64,000 nucleotides of DNA from Cryobacterium arcticum (GTDB lineage: Bacteria; Actinomycetota; Actinomycetes; Actinomycetales; Microbacteriaceae), in the NCBI RefSeq assembly GCF_003185895.1, contig NZ_QHLY01000012.1, forward strand, positions 1 through 64,000. Reading direction: 5' to 3'. Both the position numbers and the translations under genes were made by a program. The notes below the pieces were generated by a model, which worked only from the letters and a program-made list of their open reading frames with translations, was not told the DNA's origin and ran no database searches. Positions 1-7,793 of the stretch are shown piece by piece (position 1 is the first letter of the stretch; each line of letters opens with the position of its first letter).

Positions 1-7
1 GCCGGAC
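1..7 (+). rRNA. rrf: 3' end of a 5S rRNA (partial, cut by window start)
   Basis: The first 16 bases are identical to positions 681-696, which are the last bases of the complete 5S rRNA and its immediate downstream flank. A rho-independent terminator follows, as after the complete copy. The window therefore most likely opens on the last seven bases of a 5S gene that ends an rRNA operon lying to the left. Only the 3' tip is visible, so this is inferred from shared sequence. Confidence 0.7.
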
Positions 8-23
8 TTAACTTAGCAACACC

Positions 24-54
24 AGAAAAGCCACCCCACCGGGGTGGCTTTTCT
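24..54 (+). terminator. Rho-independent terminator behind the first 5S rRNA
   Basis: A perfect 14-bp stem (24-37 with 41-54) closes a 3-base loop. The outer stem is A/T rich and the inner stem is GC rich. It lies 17 bases after the 5S end and should end the upstream rRNA transcript. Confidence 0.85.
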
Positions 55-124
55 GCGTTTAACCCCCACCCCTCGACGCCTAGCCCATCCGCCGGCCGCG
101 CCCGTCTCGAGGTCGCACCCTCCG

Positions 125-145
125 CTGGTCGAGCCTGTCGAGACC
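125..145 (+). repeat. Palindromic intergenic repeat, forward copy
   Basis: This is a copy of the 21-bp element related to CTGGTCGAGCTTGTCGAGACC that recurs over the first 25 kb. The span 55-568 between the two 5S genes holds no credible gene. It contains this copy, two reverse copies at 187-207 and 402-422, and half copies such as the one near 350-361. Confidence 0.8.
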
Positions 146-186
146 CCGCGAGATCGCCTACCCAACGCAACACGCGCCCGTCACCC

Positions 187-207
187 GGTCTCGACACGCT
201 CGACCAG
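187..207 (-). repeat. Palindromic intergenic repeat, reverse copy
   Basis: The 21-bp element lies in opposite orientation to the copy at 125-145. Together they form a forward/reverse pair about 40 bp apart, which could fold into a hairpin in RNA or DNA. Confidence 0.8.
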
Positions 208-401
208 CGAGGCGGGCGCGACCCACACGCATCCCGCGAACCGTGAGCAAAGCACCAGAACACACGGCTTTTCGGGGCTTACCTCACAGCTCGCGAACCA
301 CGGAGACCCGCGCGACGACCCAGGAGAGCGCACCACCCGCCCATCGTGCTCGTCGAGACCCCGCGAGACGGCCTACCCACCGTCACCCACGCCCGTCACC
401 T

Positions 402-422
402 GGTCTCGACAAGCTCGACCAG
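402..422 (-). repeat. Palindromic intergenic repeat, reverse copy
   Basis: This is a perfect reverse-complement copy of the 21-bp element in the otherwise non-coding spacer between the two 5S rRNA genes. Confidence 0.8.
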
Positions 423-568
423 CGGGAGGGGCGCGGCCCGCAGACATGGGTGGGCGACCGGATCTCGAGGAGCGGGGGAGCGGATTGTCCTGTAGACTGA
501 TCCAATCGAAGCTTGATGGTTCGAAACGACTTGATGGCCGGCACGTAAGTGCCTGCGCATCGCACGAT

Positions 569-687
569 GTTTCGGCGGCCATAGCAAGAGGGAAACGCCC
601 GGTCACATTCCGAACCCGGAAGCTAAGACTCTTTGCGCCGATGGTACTGCAGGGGGGACCCTGTGGGAGAGTAGGACACCGCCGGAC
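569..687 (+). rRNA. rrf: 5S ribosomal RNA
   Basis: The segment has the typical 5S course: a TTTCGGCGGCCATAGC start, the CGCCCGGTCACATTCCGAACCCGGAAGC block, and a GGGAGAGTAGGACACCGCC end. The 5' TTCGGCGG and 3' CCGCCGGA pair as helix I, which places the ends at about 570-687. It is roughly 118 nt long, the usual size. No 23S or tRNA lies directly upstream in the window, so this is a second, stand-alone 5S copy behind the one that ends at base 7. The ends are good to within a few bases. Confidence 0.93.
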
Positions 688-697
688 TTAACTTAGT

Positions 698-730
698 CAA
701 AATGGCCACCCATTCGGGGTGGCCATTTTG
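698..730 (+). terminator. Rho-independent terminator behind the complete 5S rRNA
   Basis: A 14-bp stem (698-711 with 717-730) closes a 5-base loop and is followed by GCGTT. It sits at the same distance from the 5S end as the terminator at 24-54 but has different sequence. The two 5S genes thus share the 3' tip and spacer but not the hairpin. Confidence 0.85.
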
Positions 731-789
731 CGTTAACGTACGCTGGAGATGTAGTCCCGTACGAAAGCCCCACACACAGGAGATAAACA

Positions 790-2886
790 GTGACCCCCAC
801 CGAACGCAACGGGAACGACGCACGCGATAACGGTCGCGGCGACCAGCGAAGCGGCGGCTACCAGGGGGGTCGCAGCGGATCCGACCGGCCGCGCCAGGAC
901 GGTGCACGACCGCCGTACCGCGGCAACAACGGCGCCGGCAACGATCGCCCGCAGCGCGACGGCGAGCGTCCTCCCTATCGTGGCAACTCCGATCGCCCCC
1001 AGCGCGACGGTGAGCGTCCTCCTTACCGTGGCAACTCCGACCGTCCGCATCGTGACGGTGACCGCCCCGCGTACCGCGGCAACAGCGACCGCCCGCAGGG
1101 TGGCGAGCGTGCTCCGTACCGTGGCAACTCCGATCGCCCCCAGGGCGGAGAGCGTGCCCCGTACCGTGGCAACTCCGATCGTCCGCAGGGTGGAGAGCGT
1201 CCTCCGTACCGTGGCAACACCGACCGCCCGCAGGGCGGGGAGCGTGCTCCGTACCGTGGCAACTCCGATCGTCCGGCGTACAACTCTGACCGTCCCGCGT
1301 ACAAGGGAAACTCCGACCGTCCCCAGCGGGACGGCGATCGTCCTCCCTACCGCGGCAACTCTGACCGTCCGGCGTACAACAACGACCGTCCGCAGCGTGA
1401 TGGGGATCGCCCGCCGTACCGTGGCAACAGCGACCGCCCGGCGTACAACTCGGACCGTCCCGCGTACAAGGGCAACTCCGACCGCCCCCAGCGTGATGGC
1501 GACCGTCCTCCCTACCGTGGCAACTCTGACCGTCCCGCGTACAAGGGCAACTCCGATCGCCCCCAGCGTGACGGCGACCGTCCCGCGTACAAGGGCAACA
1601 GCGACCGCCCGGCGTACAACTCGGACCGTCCTGCCTACAAGGGCAACAGCGACCGTCCCCAGCGCGACGGCGACCGCCCCGCGTACAAGGGCAACTCCGA
1701 CCGTCCGGCGTACAAGGGCAACTCTGACCGCCCGCAGCGCGACGGCGACCGCCCCGCGTACAAGGGCAACAGCGACCGTCCGGCGTACAAGGGCAACTCC
1801 GATCGCCCCCAGCGCGACACCGAGAACAAGCCGTGGCTGAAGGACAGCGCCCGCGGCGGTTCGCCGACCCGCGCCGGCGCGCCCCGCGACGCCGGCAAGA
1901 AGCTGTGGACCCGCGACGGCGCCCCCGCTCGCAACGACCGCGATGCCCGCGTCGTCGAAGAAGAGATGACCGAAGAGCAGCGGATGCAGCGCGAGCTGCG
2001 TTCGGTGCGCCCGCGTCACGATGACCCCGAGCTGCCCGACGACATCACGTCTGAAGACCTGGACCGCATCGCGCGCAACGAACTGAAGACCCTCACCAAG
2101 GACAACGCCGAAGCCGTTGGCCGCCATCTGGCCATGGCCGCGCGTGTCATCGACGAAGACCCCGAACTGGCCCACCGCCACGTGATGAGCGCCGCGCGTC
2201 GTGCCGGCCGCATCGCCGTGGTGCGCGAGAGCCTCGCCATCACCGCGTATGCCACCGGCGACTTCGCCCTGGCACTGCGGGAGCTGCGCACCTACCGCCG
2301 CATCTCGGGCTCCAACGCCCAGCTGCCGCTGATGGTCGACAGCGAACGTGGCGTCGGCCGCCCCGACCGTGCCCTCGAGCTCGGTCGCTCGGTCGACCGC
2401 TCCACCCTGCCGGCCGGCGTGCAGGTGGCCCTGGCCATCGCCATGTCGGGCGCCCGCCTCGACCTGGGGGAGACCGAGGCCGCGCTGAGCGAACTCGAGA
2501 TCGCCCAGCTCGACCCCAAGACCGCCTTCTCGTACAGCGCCGAACTCTTCGCCGCCTACGCCGAGGTGCTCGAGGAACTCGGCCGCGACGACGAAGCCGA
2601 CCTCTGGAACGAACGCGCCTCCCGCGCCGACGCCGCCCTGAACGGCGACGTGGACGAGACCATCGAAATCGTGGAACTCGACGACGAAGAATTCGACGAA
2701 GACGACGACGAGGCCGACGAGGCCGACGCGGAAGAGTCCGACGACGCCGACGTGCCCGACGAACTCGAGACCGCCGACGACACCATCACCATCACCGAGA
2801 ACGAGGATGCTGCTACCGCCGATGACGAATCCACCGACGGCGCCGAGGGCGTGGACGAAGATCCTGAAACGACGCCCGTTGACTGA
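790..2886 (+). CDS. Repeat-rich TPR-like protein at the head of the tlyA-recN cluster
   Basis: A 698-residue protein in three parts. Residues 1 to about 350 are a low-complexity tail of some 20 imperfect repeats of 10-16 residues, of the type NSDRPQRDGDRPPYRG and NSDRPAYKG, rich in Arg, Gly, Tyr and Asp. Residues about 395-620 form a helical domain with TPR-like helix pairs (VGRHLAMAARVIDEDPELAHRH; FALALRELRTYR; AALSELEIAQLD). The last 80 residues are very acidic. Start is GTG with AGGAGA six bases upstream. Position and C-terminal domain match the TPR protein that precedes the HAD phosphatase and tlyA in other actinobacteria (compare Rv1691). Function is not established; the RG/DRP tail resembles disordered RNA-binding tails, which is only an analogy. 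Confidence 0.85.
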   Translation: MTPTERNGNDARDNGRGDQRSGGYQGGRSGSDRPRQDGARPPYRGNNGAGNDRPQRDGERPPYRGNSDRPQRDGERPPYRGNSDRPHRDGDRPAYRGNSDRPQGGERAPYRGNSDRPQGGERAPYRGNSDRPQGGERPPYRGNTDRPQGGERAPYRGNSDRPAYNSDRPAYKGNSDRPQRDGDRPPYRGNSDRPAYNNDRPQRDGDRPPYRGNSDRPAYNSDRPAYKGNSDRPQRDGDRPPYRGNSDRPAYKGNSDRPQRDGDRPAYKGNSDRPAYNSDRPAYKGNSDRPQRDGDRPAYKGNSDRPAYKGNSDRPQRDGDRPAYKGNSDRPAYKGNSDRPQRDTENKPWLKDSARGGSPTRAGAPRDAGKKLWTRDGAPARNDRDARVVEEEMTEEQRMQRELRSVRPRHDDPELPDDITSEDLDRIARNELKTLTKDNAEAVGRHLAMAARVIDEDPELAHRHVMSAARRAGRIAVVRESLAITAYATGDFALALRELRTYRRISGSNAQLPLMVDSERGVGRPDRALELGRSVDRSTLPAGVQVALAIAMSGARLDLGETEAALSELEIAQLDPKTAFSYSAELFAAYAEVLEELGRDDEADLWNERASRADAALNGDVDETIEIVELDDEEFDEDDDEADEADAEESDDADVPDELETADDTITITENEDAATADDESTDGAEGVDEDPETTPVD

Positions 2887-3904
2887 GCCGGCCACGCCCC
2901 TGGCCGGCATCGATGTGGTGCTCGCCGACCTCGACGGCGTGGTCTACGCCGGACCGCACGCCATCCCGTATGCGATCGACAGCCTCAACACGGCCGCCGA
3001 GAGCATCCGGGTGGGCTACATCACCAACAACGCGTCACGCACGGATGCCTCCGTGGCCGGTCACCTGACCGAGCTCGGCCTCACCGTGGCGCCGTCCGAC
3101 GTCGTCACCTCGCCGCAGGCCGCCATGCGGCTGCTCGTGGACGAGGTGCCGGCCGGCTCGCGCATCCTGGTGGTGGGCGGCGACGGCCTCGTTGACGAAC
3201 TGCAGAAGCACGGCTTCGAGGTCACCCGGTCCGCCGACGATTCCCCGGCCGCCGTGGTGCAGGGCTTCGCCCCCGACGTGGGCTGGACCCAGCTGGCCGA
3301 GGCCTGCTTCGCGCTGAACGCCGGCGTGACGCCGGACGGCGACTACCCGGGCATCCCGTGGATCGCCACCAACACCGACTGGACCATTCCGCAGGCTCGC
3401 GGCATCGCCCCGGGCAACGGCACCCTGGTCGCCGCGGTGCACACCGCCGTGGGCCGGTTGCCGCTCGTGGCCGGCAAGCCGGAGACGCCGATCTTCTTCG
3501 AGGCCATCAAACGGTTCGACGCCAAGAAGCCGCTATTCATCGGCGACCGGCTCGACACCGACATTCTCGGCGCCAACCGCTCCGGCATCCCGTCGGTGCT
3601 CGTGCTCACCGGCATCGACAAGGCCAAGCAGGCCCTCGCCGCCGGCCCGGAGGAACGCCCCACGTTCATCGTCTCCGACCTGCGCGAGCTGCACCAGCCG
3701 TACCCGCAGACCGTGTTCTCCAAGGACAAGTCGCAGGCGACCGTCGACGGCGCGATCGTGCGCATCAGCGGCGCCGACGTGGAGATCGTGGCGGAGGGCG
3801 ACGACGGCATCAACCTGCTGCGCGCCGCCTGCTCGGTGATCTGGGCATCCGGCCGGCCGATTTATGGCCTCAACGTTCCGGAGCGCCTGTATCTCGGACG
3901 GTAG
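2879..3904 (+). CDS. HAD-superfamily hydrolase (NagD/PGP-like phosphatase)
   Basis: A 341-residue HAD phosphatase of the NagD/p-nitrophenylphosphatase type. The motif I DLDGVVYAG is at residues 17-25. TNNAS follows as motif II. The Lys of VAGKPET is motif III. GDRLDTDILGAN is the acidic motif IV. These enzymes remove phosphate from small phosphorylated metabolites in the cytoplasm; the substrate cannot be read from the sequence. I chose the TTG at 2879, which overlaps the previous stop by 8 bases, because the nearest ATG (2822) would overlap the previous gene by 65 bases and add residues that do not look like protein. Rv1692 has the same position in Mycobacterium. Confidence 0.88.
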   Translation: MTEPATPLAGIDVVLADLDGVVYAGPHAIPYAIDSLNTAAESIRVGYITNNASRTDASVAGHLTELGLTVAPSDVVTSPQAAMRLLVDEVPAGSRILVVGGDGLVDELQKHGFEVTRSADDSPAAVVQGFAPDVGWTQLAEACFALNAGVTPDGDYPGIPWIATNTDWTIPQARGIAPGNGTLVAAVHTAVGRLPLVAGKPETPIFFEAIKRFDAKKPLFIGDRLDTDILGANRSGIPSVLVLTGIDKAKQALAAGPEERPTFIVSDLRELHQPYPQTVFSKDKSQATVDGAIVRISGADVEIVAEGDDGINLLRAACSVIWASGRPIYGLNVPERLYLGR

Positions 3905-3914
3905 CCTAGGAAGC

Positions 3915-4181
3915 GTGAGTGCAGACGGAGTAGACCCAGCACGACCGGCCGGCGCACCAACCCCGGGCCGCCCGGGGCCGCGCCCCACGCCGTCTGCGCC
4001 ATCTGCCGCGCCCCCTGCTGACGCGCCCGCGCCGCCCGTGCTCGACGGTGAGCTCGATGCCCGCATCGCGGCCGTCGAAGCGCTGCCGCTCGAGGAGCGC
4101 GCCGCGGCGTACGCCGAACTGCACGACAGTCTGCGCGACCACCTCGAAGGTGGAGACGTGCCCCGATCGAAGGCCGAATGA
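3915..4181 (+). CDS. Small conserved hypothetical protein upstream of tlyA
   Basis: An 88-residue protein that starts at GTG with AGGAAG just upstream and ends in a 4-base ATGA overlap with tlyA. The first half is Pro/Ala rich and probably disordered. The second half (LDGELDARIAAVEALPLEERAAAYAELHDSLRDHLEG) is a predicted helical hairpin. A short protein of this kind sits between the HAD phosphatase and tlyA in many actinobacteria (compare Rv1693). Its function is unknown, but the overlap suggests coupled translation with TlyA. Confidence 0.75.
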   Translation: MSADGVDPARPAGAPTPGRPGPRPTPSAPSAAPPADAPAPPVLDGELDARIAAVEALPLEERAAAYAELHDSLRDHLEGGDVPRSKAE

Positions 4182-5122
4182 CCACGCACAGCACGCCAGA
4201 GCCCGACCCCGAGCTGGGGACTCAGCACGAGGGAACACCGGAGCCGAGGCCGTCCGCGCGGCAGCCCACCAGCGTGCCGATCAGCACGCCGGTGCCGCCG
4301 GTCGAGCCCGACGAGACCCCGACGGGGGATCAGCGCCTGGACTCGGCGCTGTTCGACCGGGGACTGGTGCGCTCCCGCACGGTCGCCGCCCGACTCATCT
4401 CTGAAGGACTCGTCACCGTGGACGGCACCGCTGTCGTCAAGGCCTCCGCCAAGGTGCGCGCCAACCAGGTCATCGCCGTGGCGCCCACCGACCACTACGT
4501 CAGCCGCGGCGCACACAAGCTCGTCGCCGCGCTCGACGCCTTCGACCTGCCCGTCGCCGGCCGAACCGCGATGGATGCCGGCGCCTCCACCGGCGGCTTC
4601 AGCCAGGTGCTGCTCGAACGCGGCGTCGGCCGGGTCATCGCCGTGGATGTCGGCCACGGCCAGCTCTCGCCGACCATCGCCGCCGACAAGCGAGTGACCC
4701 TCGTGGAGGGCTTCAACCTGCGCTACGCCACCGCCGAGACTCTCGTGGGTGCCTCCGGCGTGACGGACCGGCCCGACCTGGTCGTGGGGGACCTCTCGTT
4801 CATCTCGCTGACCACCGTGCTGCCGGCACTCGTGGCCACCGCGGCCGAGGGCGCCGACTTCGTGCTGCTGATCAAGCCGCAGTTCGAAGTGGGACGCAGC
4901 GGCATCCGTGAGGGTGTCGTGCACAACCCTGGTCTGCGCGCCGACGCCGTGGCCGGGGTGCTCTGGGCCGGCTGGGATCTGGGACTCAAGATCAATGGCC
5001 TGATCGCCTCGCCGATCGCCGGCGCTGCGGGCAACCGAGAGTATCTCTGCTGGATGCGAACCGAAACCGGCACCAATCCGACAGAATGGATCGACCGGAT
5101 AACTGCACTGGTGGGAGCGTGA
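4178..5122 (+). CDS. tlyA: TlyA: 16S/23S rRNA 2'-O-methyltransferase
   Basis: A 314-residue protein with a Pro-rich extension of about 45 residues, then an S4 RNA-binding domain (RLDSALFDRGLVRSRTVAARLI, residues about 48-105). A Rossmann-fold methyltransferase follows, with the AdoMet loop MDAGASTGGFSQ and the acidic VVGDLSFISL strand. TlyA enzymes 2'-O-methylate cytidines of 16S and 23S rRNA and affect sensitivity to capreomycin-type drugs. It overlaps the previous gene by 4 bases (ATGA), and its stop lies just ahead of nadK. The N-terminal tail is longer than in the mycobacterial protein. Confidence 0.93.
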   Translation: MTTHSTPEPDPELGTQHEGTPEPRPSARQPTSVPISTPVPPVEPDETPTGDQRLDSALFDRGLVRSRTVAARLISEGLVTVDGTAVVKASAKVRANQVIAVAPTDHYVSRGAHKLVAALDAFDLPVAGRTAMDAGASTGGFSQVLLERGVGRVIAVDVGHGQLSPTIAADKRVTLVEGFNLRYATAETLVGASGVTDRPDLVVGDLSFISLTTVLPALVATAAEGADFVLLIKPQFEVGRSGIREGVVHNPGLRADAVAGVLWAGWDLGLKINGLIASPIAGAAGNREYLCWMRTETGTNPTEWIDRITALVGA

Positions 5123-5127
5123 CGAGC

Positions 5128-6048
5128 ATGACCGCAACGCCTCGCTACATCCTTGTCGTTGCGCACACCGGCCGGCAGGATTCCCTGCAGGCCGCCGCCA
5201 CCGTCTGCCAGCAGCTGCTGGCCTCCGGCGCCGTGCCCGTGCTCGCCGTCGACGAACGCGCCGACCTGCTCGCCTCCTGCCCGGAGCTGAACGGCAGCAT
5301 CGCCATCCTGGGTGAAACTGTGCAGGCCATCGACCTGGAACTCGTGATCGTGCTCGGCGGAGACGGCACCATTCTGCGCGCCGCCGAGATCGTGCGCGGC
5401 TGCTCCGCCCCGCTGCTAGGCATCAACCTCGGCCACGTCGGCTTCCTCGCCGAGAGCGAACGCGACGATCTCGGTGAGGCCGTGCGCCGTGCCCTGTTGC
5501 GCGACTACCTGGTGGAAGAACGCATGACGCTCTCCGTGCGGGTGAAGGTGGACCACGAGGTGGTCTACGAAACCTGGGCGTTGAATGAGGCCACGGTCGA
5601 GAAGGCCAACCGGCAACGGATGATCGAGGTCATCATCGAGGTCGACGGCCGCCCGCTCTCCGCCTTCGGCTGTGACGGCGTGGTGTTGTCCACCCCCACC
5701 GGGTCGACCGCCTACTCCTTCTCTGCCGGTGGCCCCATCGTCTGGCCGAGCCTGGACGCCCTGTTGCTCGTGCCGCTGAGCGCCCATGCCCTGTTTTCGC
5801 GACCCCTGGTTGTAGGACCGGACTCCTCGCTCGCCGTGGAAGTTCTCGCTCGGGGTGACAGCGCCGCCGTGCTGTGCGCCGACGGCCGCCGGGTCTTCGA
5901 CCTTCCGCCGGGGGCTCGCGTGATCGTGCGCCGTTCCCCGGTGCCGGTGCGGCTTGCCCGGCTGCACAGCGGCCCGTTCACCGACCGCCTGGTCAACAAG
6001 TTCAATCTGCCCACCACGGGCTGGCGGGGCCCGGTCGGTCGTGAGTGA
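5128..6048 (+). CDS. nadK: NAD kinase
   Basis: A 306-residue NAD kinase, which makes NADP from NAD with ATP or polyphosphate. The diagnostic VLGGDGTILRAAEI loop lies near residue 73. The NEATVEK segment and the STPTGSTAYSFSAGGP motif complete the active site. I chose ATG 5128, ten bases after GGGAG; the in-frame GTG at 5119 would overlap the tlyA stop but leaves one base between the ribosome site and start. The tlyA-nadK-recN order is the usual actinobacterial one. Confidence 0.94.
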   Translation: MTATPRYILVVAHTGRQDSLQAAATVCQQLLASGAVPVLAVDERADLLASCPELNGSIAILGETVQAIDLELVIVLGGDGTILRAAEIVRGCSAPLLGINLGHVGFLAESERDDLGEAVRRALLRDYLVEERMTLSVRVKVDHEVVYETWALNEATVEKANRQRMIEVIIEVDGRPLSAFGCDGVVLSTPTGSTAYSFSAGGPIVWPSLDALLLVPLSAHALFSRPLVVGPDSSLAVEVLARGDSAAVLCADGRRVFDLPPGARVIVRRSPVPVRLARLHSGPFTDRLVNKFNLPTTGWRGPVGRE

Positions 6049-6057
6049 GGCCCGGTC

Positions 6058-7761
6058 ATGATCGAAGAACTCGTCATCCGCGACCTCGGCGTGATCGCCG
6101 AAGCCACCCTGCCCCTGGGCCCCGGCTTCACCGCCATCACGGGTGAGACCGGTGCCGGCAAGACCATGGTGGTCACCGCGCTCGGCCTGCTGCTCGGCGA
6201 CCGTGCCGACCCGGGCACCGTTCGCGCCGGCCAGTCGCAGAGCTGGGTGGAAGGCCGCTGGCTGATCGCACCCGACGGCGCCGTGGCGCAGCGGGTGCGC
6301 GACGCCGGGGGAGACCTCGACGGCCCCGAACTGCTGCTCAGCCGGTCGGTCTCGGCCGAGGGCCGCAGCCGTGCCGTTGTCGGCGGCCGCAGCGCCCCGG
6401 CCGGAGTGCTCGGCGACCTCGGCGGCGACCTCGTGGTGGTGCACGGCCAGTCCGACCAGGTGCGGCTGCGCTCTGCCAGCGCCCAGCGCGACGCCCTCGA
6501 CCGGTTCGCCGGCGCCGAACTCACGGATGCCCTCACCGCGTTCCAGCACGTCTACCACCGCTGGCACGCCAACCAGGCCGAACTCGACCTGCTCGTCACC
6601 GAACAGGACCGGCGCCTGCGCGAAGCCGACGACCTGCGCCTGAGCATCGCCGAGATCGAAACTGCCGCCCCGCAACGCGGCGAAGACGCCGAACTGGCCG
6701 AACGCGCCGAACGGTTGGGCAACCTCGAAGAACTCCGGCTCGCCGCCGCGCAATCCCGCGAACTGCTCTCGGCCGAGGAATCCGCCGACGAGACCCCCGA
6801 CGTGGTGGCGCTGCTGGACTCCGCCCGCCGCCAGCTGGAACGCGCCGCGGAACACGACCCCACCCTGCCGCCGCTGGCCGAGGCCCTCGCCAACGCCGGC
6901 TTCCTCGTGGCCGACATCGCCGCGCAGTTGTCCACCTACCTCGCCGGCCTCGACGCCGACGGCGCCCGCGAGCTCGAGGTGGTGCAGGAACGCCGTGCCG
7001 AACTCGGTGTGCTCGCCCGCAAGTTCGTCGGCGGCCTCGACGAGGCCATCGACTTCCTCGACACCGGCAGCAGCCGGCTGCTCGAGCTCGACAACGACTC
7101 CGACCGGATCGAGGCCCTGCAGGCCGACACGGCCGCCGACCAGACCCTGATGCTGCAGCTCGCCGACACCCTCACCGGCATCCGCACCGCTGCGGCCGCC
7201 GCCCTCGGCACCGCCGTCACCACCGAACTCGCCGCCCTGGCCATGCCCAACGCCCGCCTGGTGGTGGAGGTCGACCGGCAAGACGAGGTGACCGCCACCG
7301 GCCACGACGTGGTGCGCATCCTGCTGCAGCCGCACGCCGGCGCGGAGCCGCGCACCCTGGCGCGCGGCGCATCCGGCGGTGAACTCTCCCGGGTGATGCT
7401 CGCCATCGAGGTGGTCATCAACGCGACCGACCCCGTACCGACCTTCGTCTTCGACGAGGTCGACGCCGGCGTGGGCGGGGCCGCCGCGATCGAGATCGGC
7501 CGGCGACTCGCCCGGCTGGCCGAAACCGCGCAGGTGATCGTGGTCACCCACCTGGCCCAGGTGGCGGCGTTCGCCGGCAACCACCTCAGCGTGGTGAAGG
7601 ACAGCGACGGTTCGGTGACCGCGAGCAGCGTGCGCCAGCTCACCGGCGACGCGCGGGCCGCCGAAATGGCCCGGCTGCTCTCCGGTCTGCCCGACTCCGC
7701 CAGCGGCCTCGAGCACGCCCGCGAACTCATCGAACTTGCCCGCACGACTCGCTCCAACTGA
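6058..7761 (+). CDS. recN: DNA repair protein RecN
   Basis: A 567-residue SMC-like ATPase for double-strand break repair. The Walker A GETGAGKT is at residues 28-35. A central coiled coil covers residues about 160-370, with many Ala/Glu/Arg heptads. The C-terminal half carries the signature ASGGELSRVMLAI and the Walker B FVFDEVDAGVGG. Length and layout are standard. It follows nadK after 9 bases and is probably co-transcribed with it. Confidence 0.95.
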   Translation: MIEELVIRDLGVIAEATLPLGPGFTAITGETGAGKTMVVTALGLLLGDRADPGTVRAGQSQSWVEGRWLIAPDGAVAQRVRDAGGDLDGPELLLSRSVSAEGRSRAVVGGRSAPAGVLGDLGGDLVVVHGQSDQVRLRSASAQRDALDRFAGAELTDALTAFQHVYHRWHANQAELDLLVTEQDRRLREADDLRLSIAEIETAAPQRGEDAELAERAERLGNLEELRLAAAQSRELLSAEESADETPDVVALLDSARRQLERAAEHDPTLPPLAEALANAGFLVADIAAQLSTYLAGLDADGARELEVVQERRAELGVLARKFVGGLDEAIDFLDTGSSRLLELDNDSDRIEALQADTAADQTLMLQLADTLTGIRTAAAAALGTAVTTELAALAMPNARLVVEVDRQDEVTATGHDVVRILLQPHAGAEPRTLARGASGGELSRVMLAIEVVINATDPVPTFVFDEVDAGVGGAAAIEIGRRLARLAETAQVIVVTHLAQVAAFAGNHLSVVKDSDGSVTASSVRQLTGDARAAEMARLLSGLPDSASGLEHARELIELARTTRSN

Positions 7762-7779
7762 GAGGCCCCCGCTAGGTGA

Positions 7780-7785
7780 TAGGAT
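7780..7785 (+). promoter_or_regulatory. Candidate -10 element of a leaderless pyrG promoter
   Basis: TAGGAT lies 8 bases before the GTG at 7794, the distance expected when transcription starts on the start codon itself. No Shine-Dalgarno-like sequence precedes pyrG. No convincing -35 hexamer is seen, which is common for actinobacterial promoters. Confidence 0.45.
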
Positions 7786-7793
7786 CGAAGCCC

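Noticed and set aside
733..2910. A 725-codon open frame on the minus strand, rich in Val/Ala/Gly/Arg repeats
   Set aside because: It mirrors the repeat-rich plus-strand gene; the repeats keep the opposite frame open. It has no domain and no ribosome site, and the plus-strand protein fits conserved synteny.
5416..7716. A 766-codon minus-strand frame opposite nadK and recN
   Set aside because: High GC keeps complementary frames open. The plus-strand genes have full family motifs, so this is a shadow, as are the frames at 3533-5137, 8361-9608 and 18103-19860.
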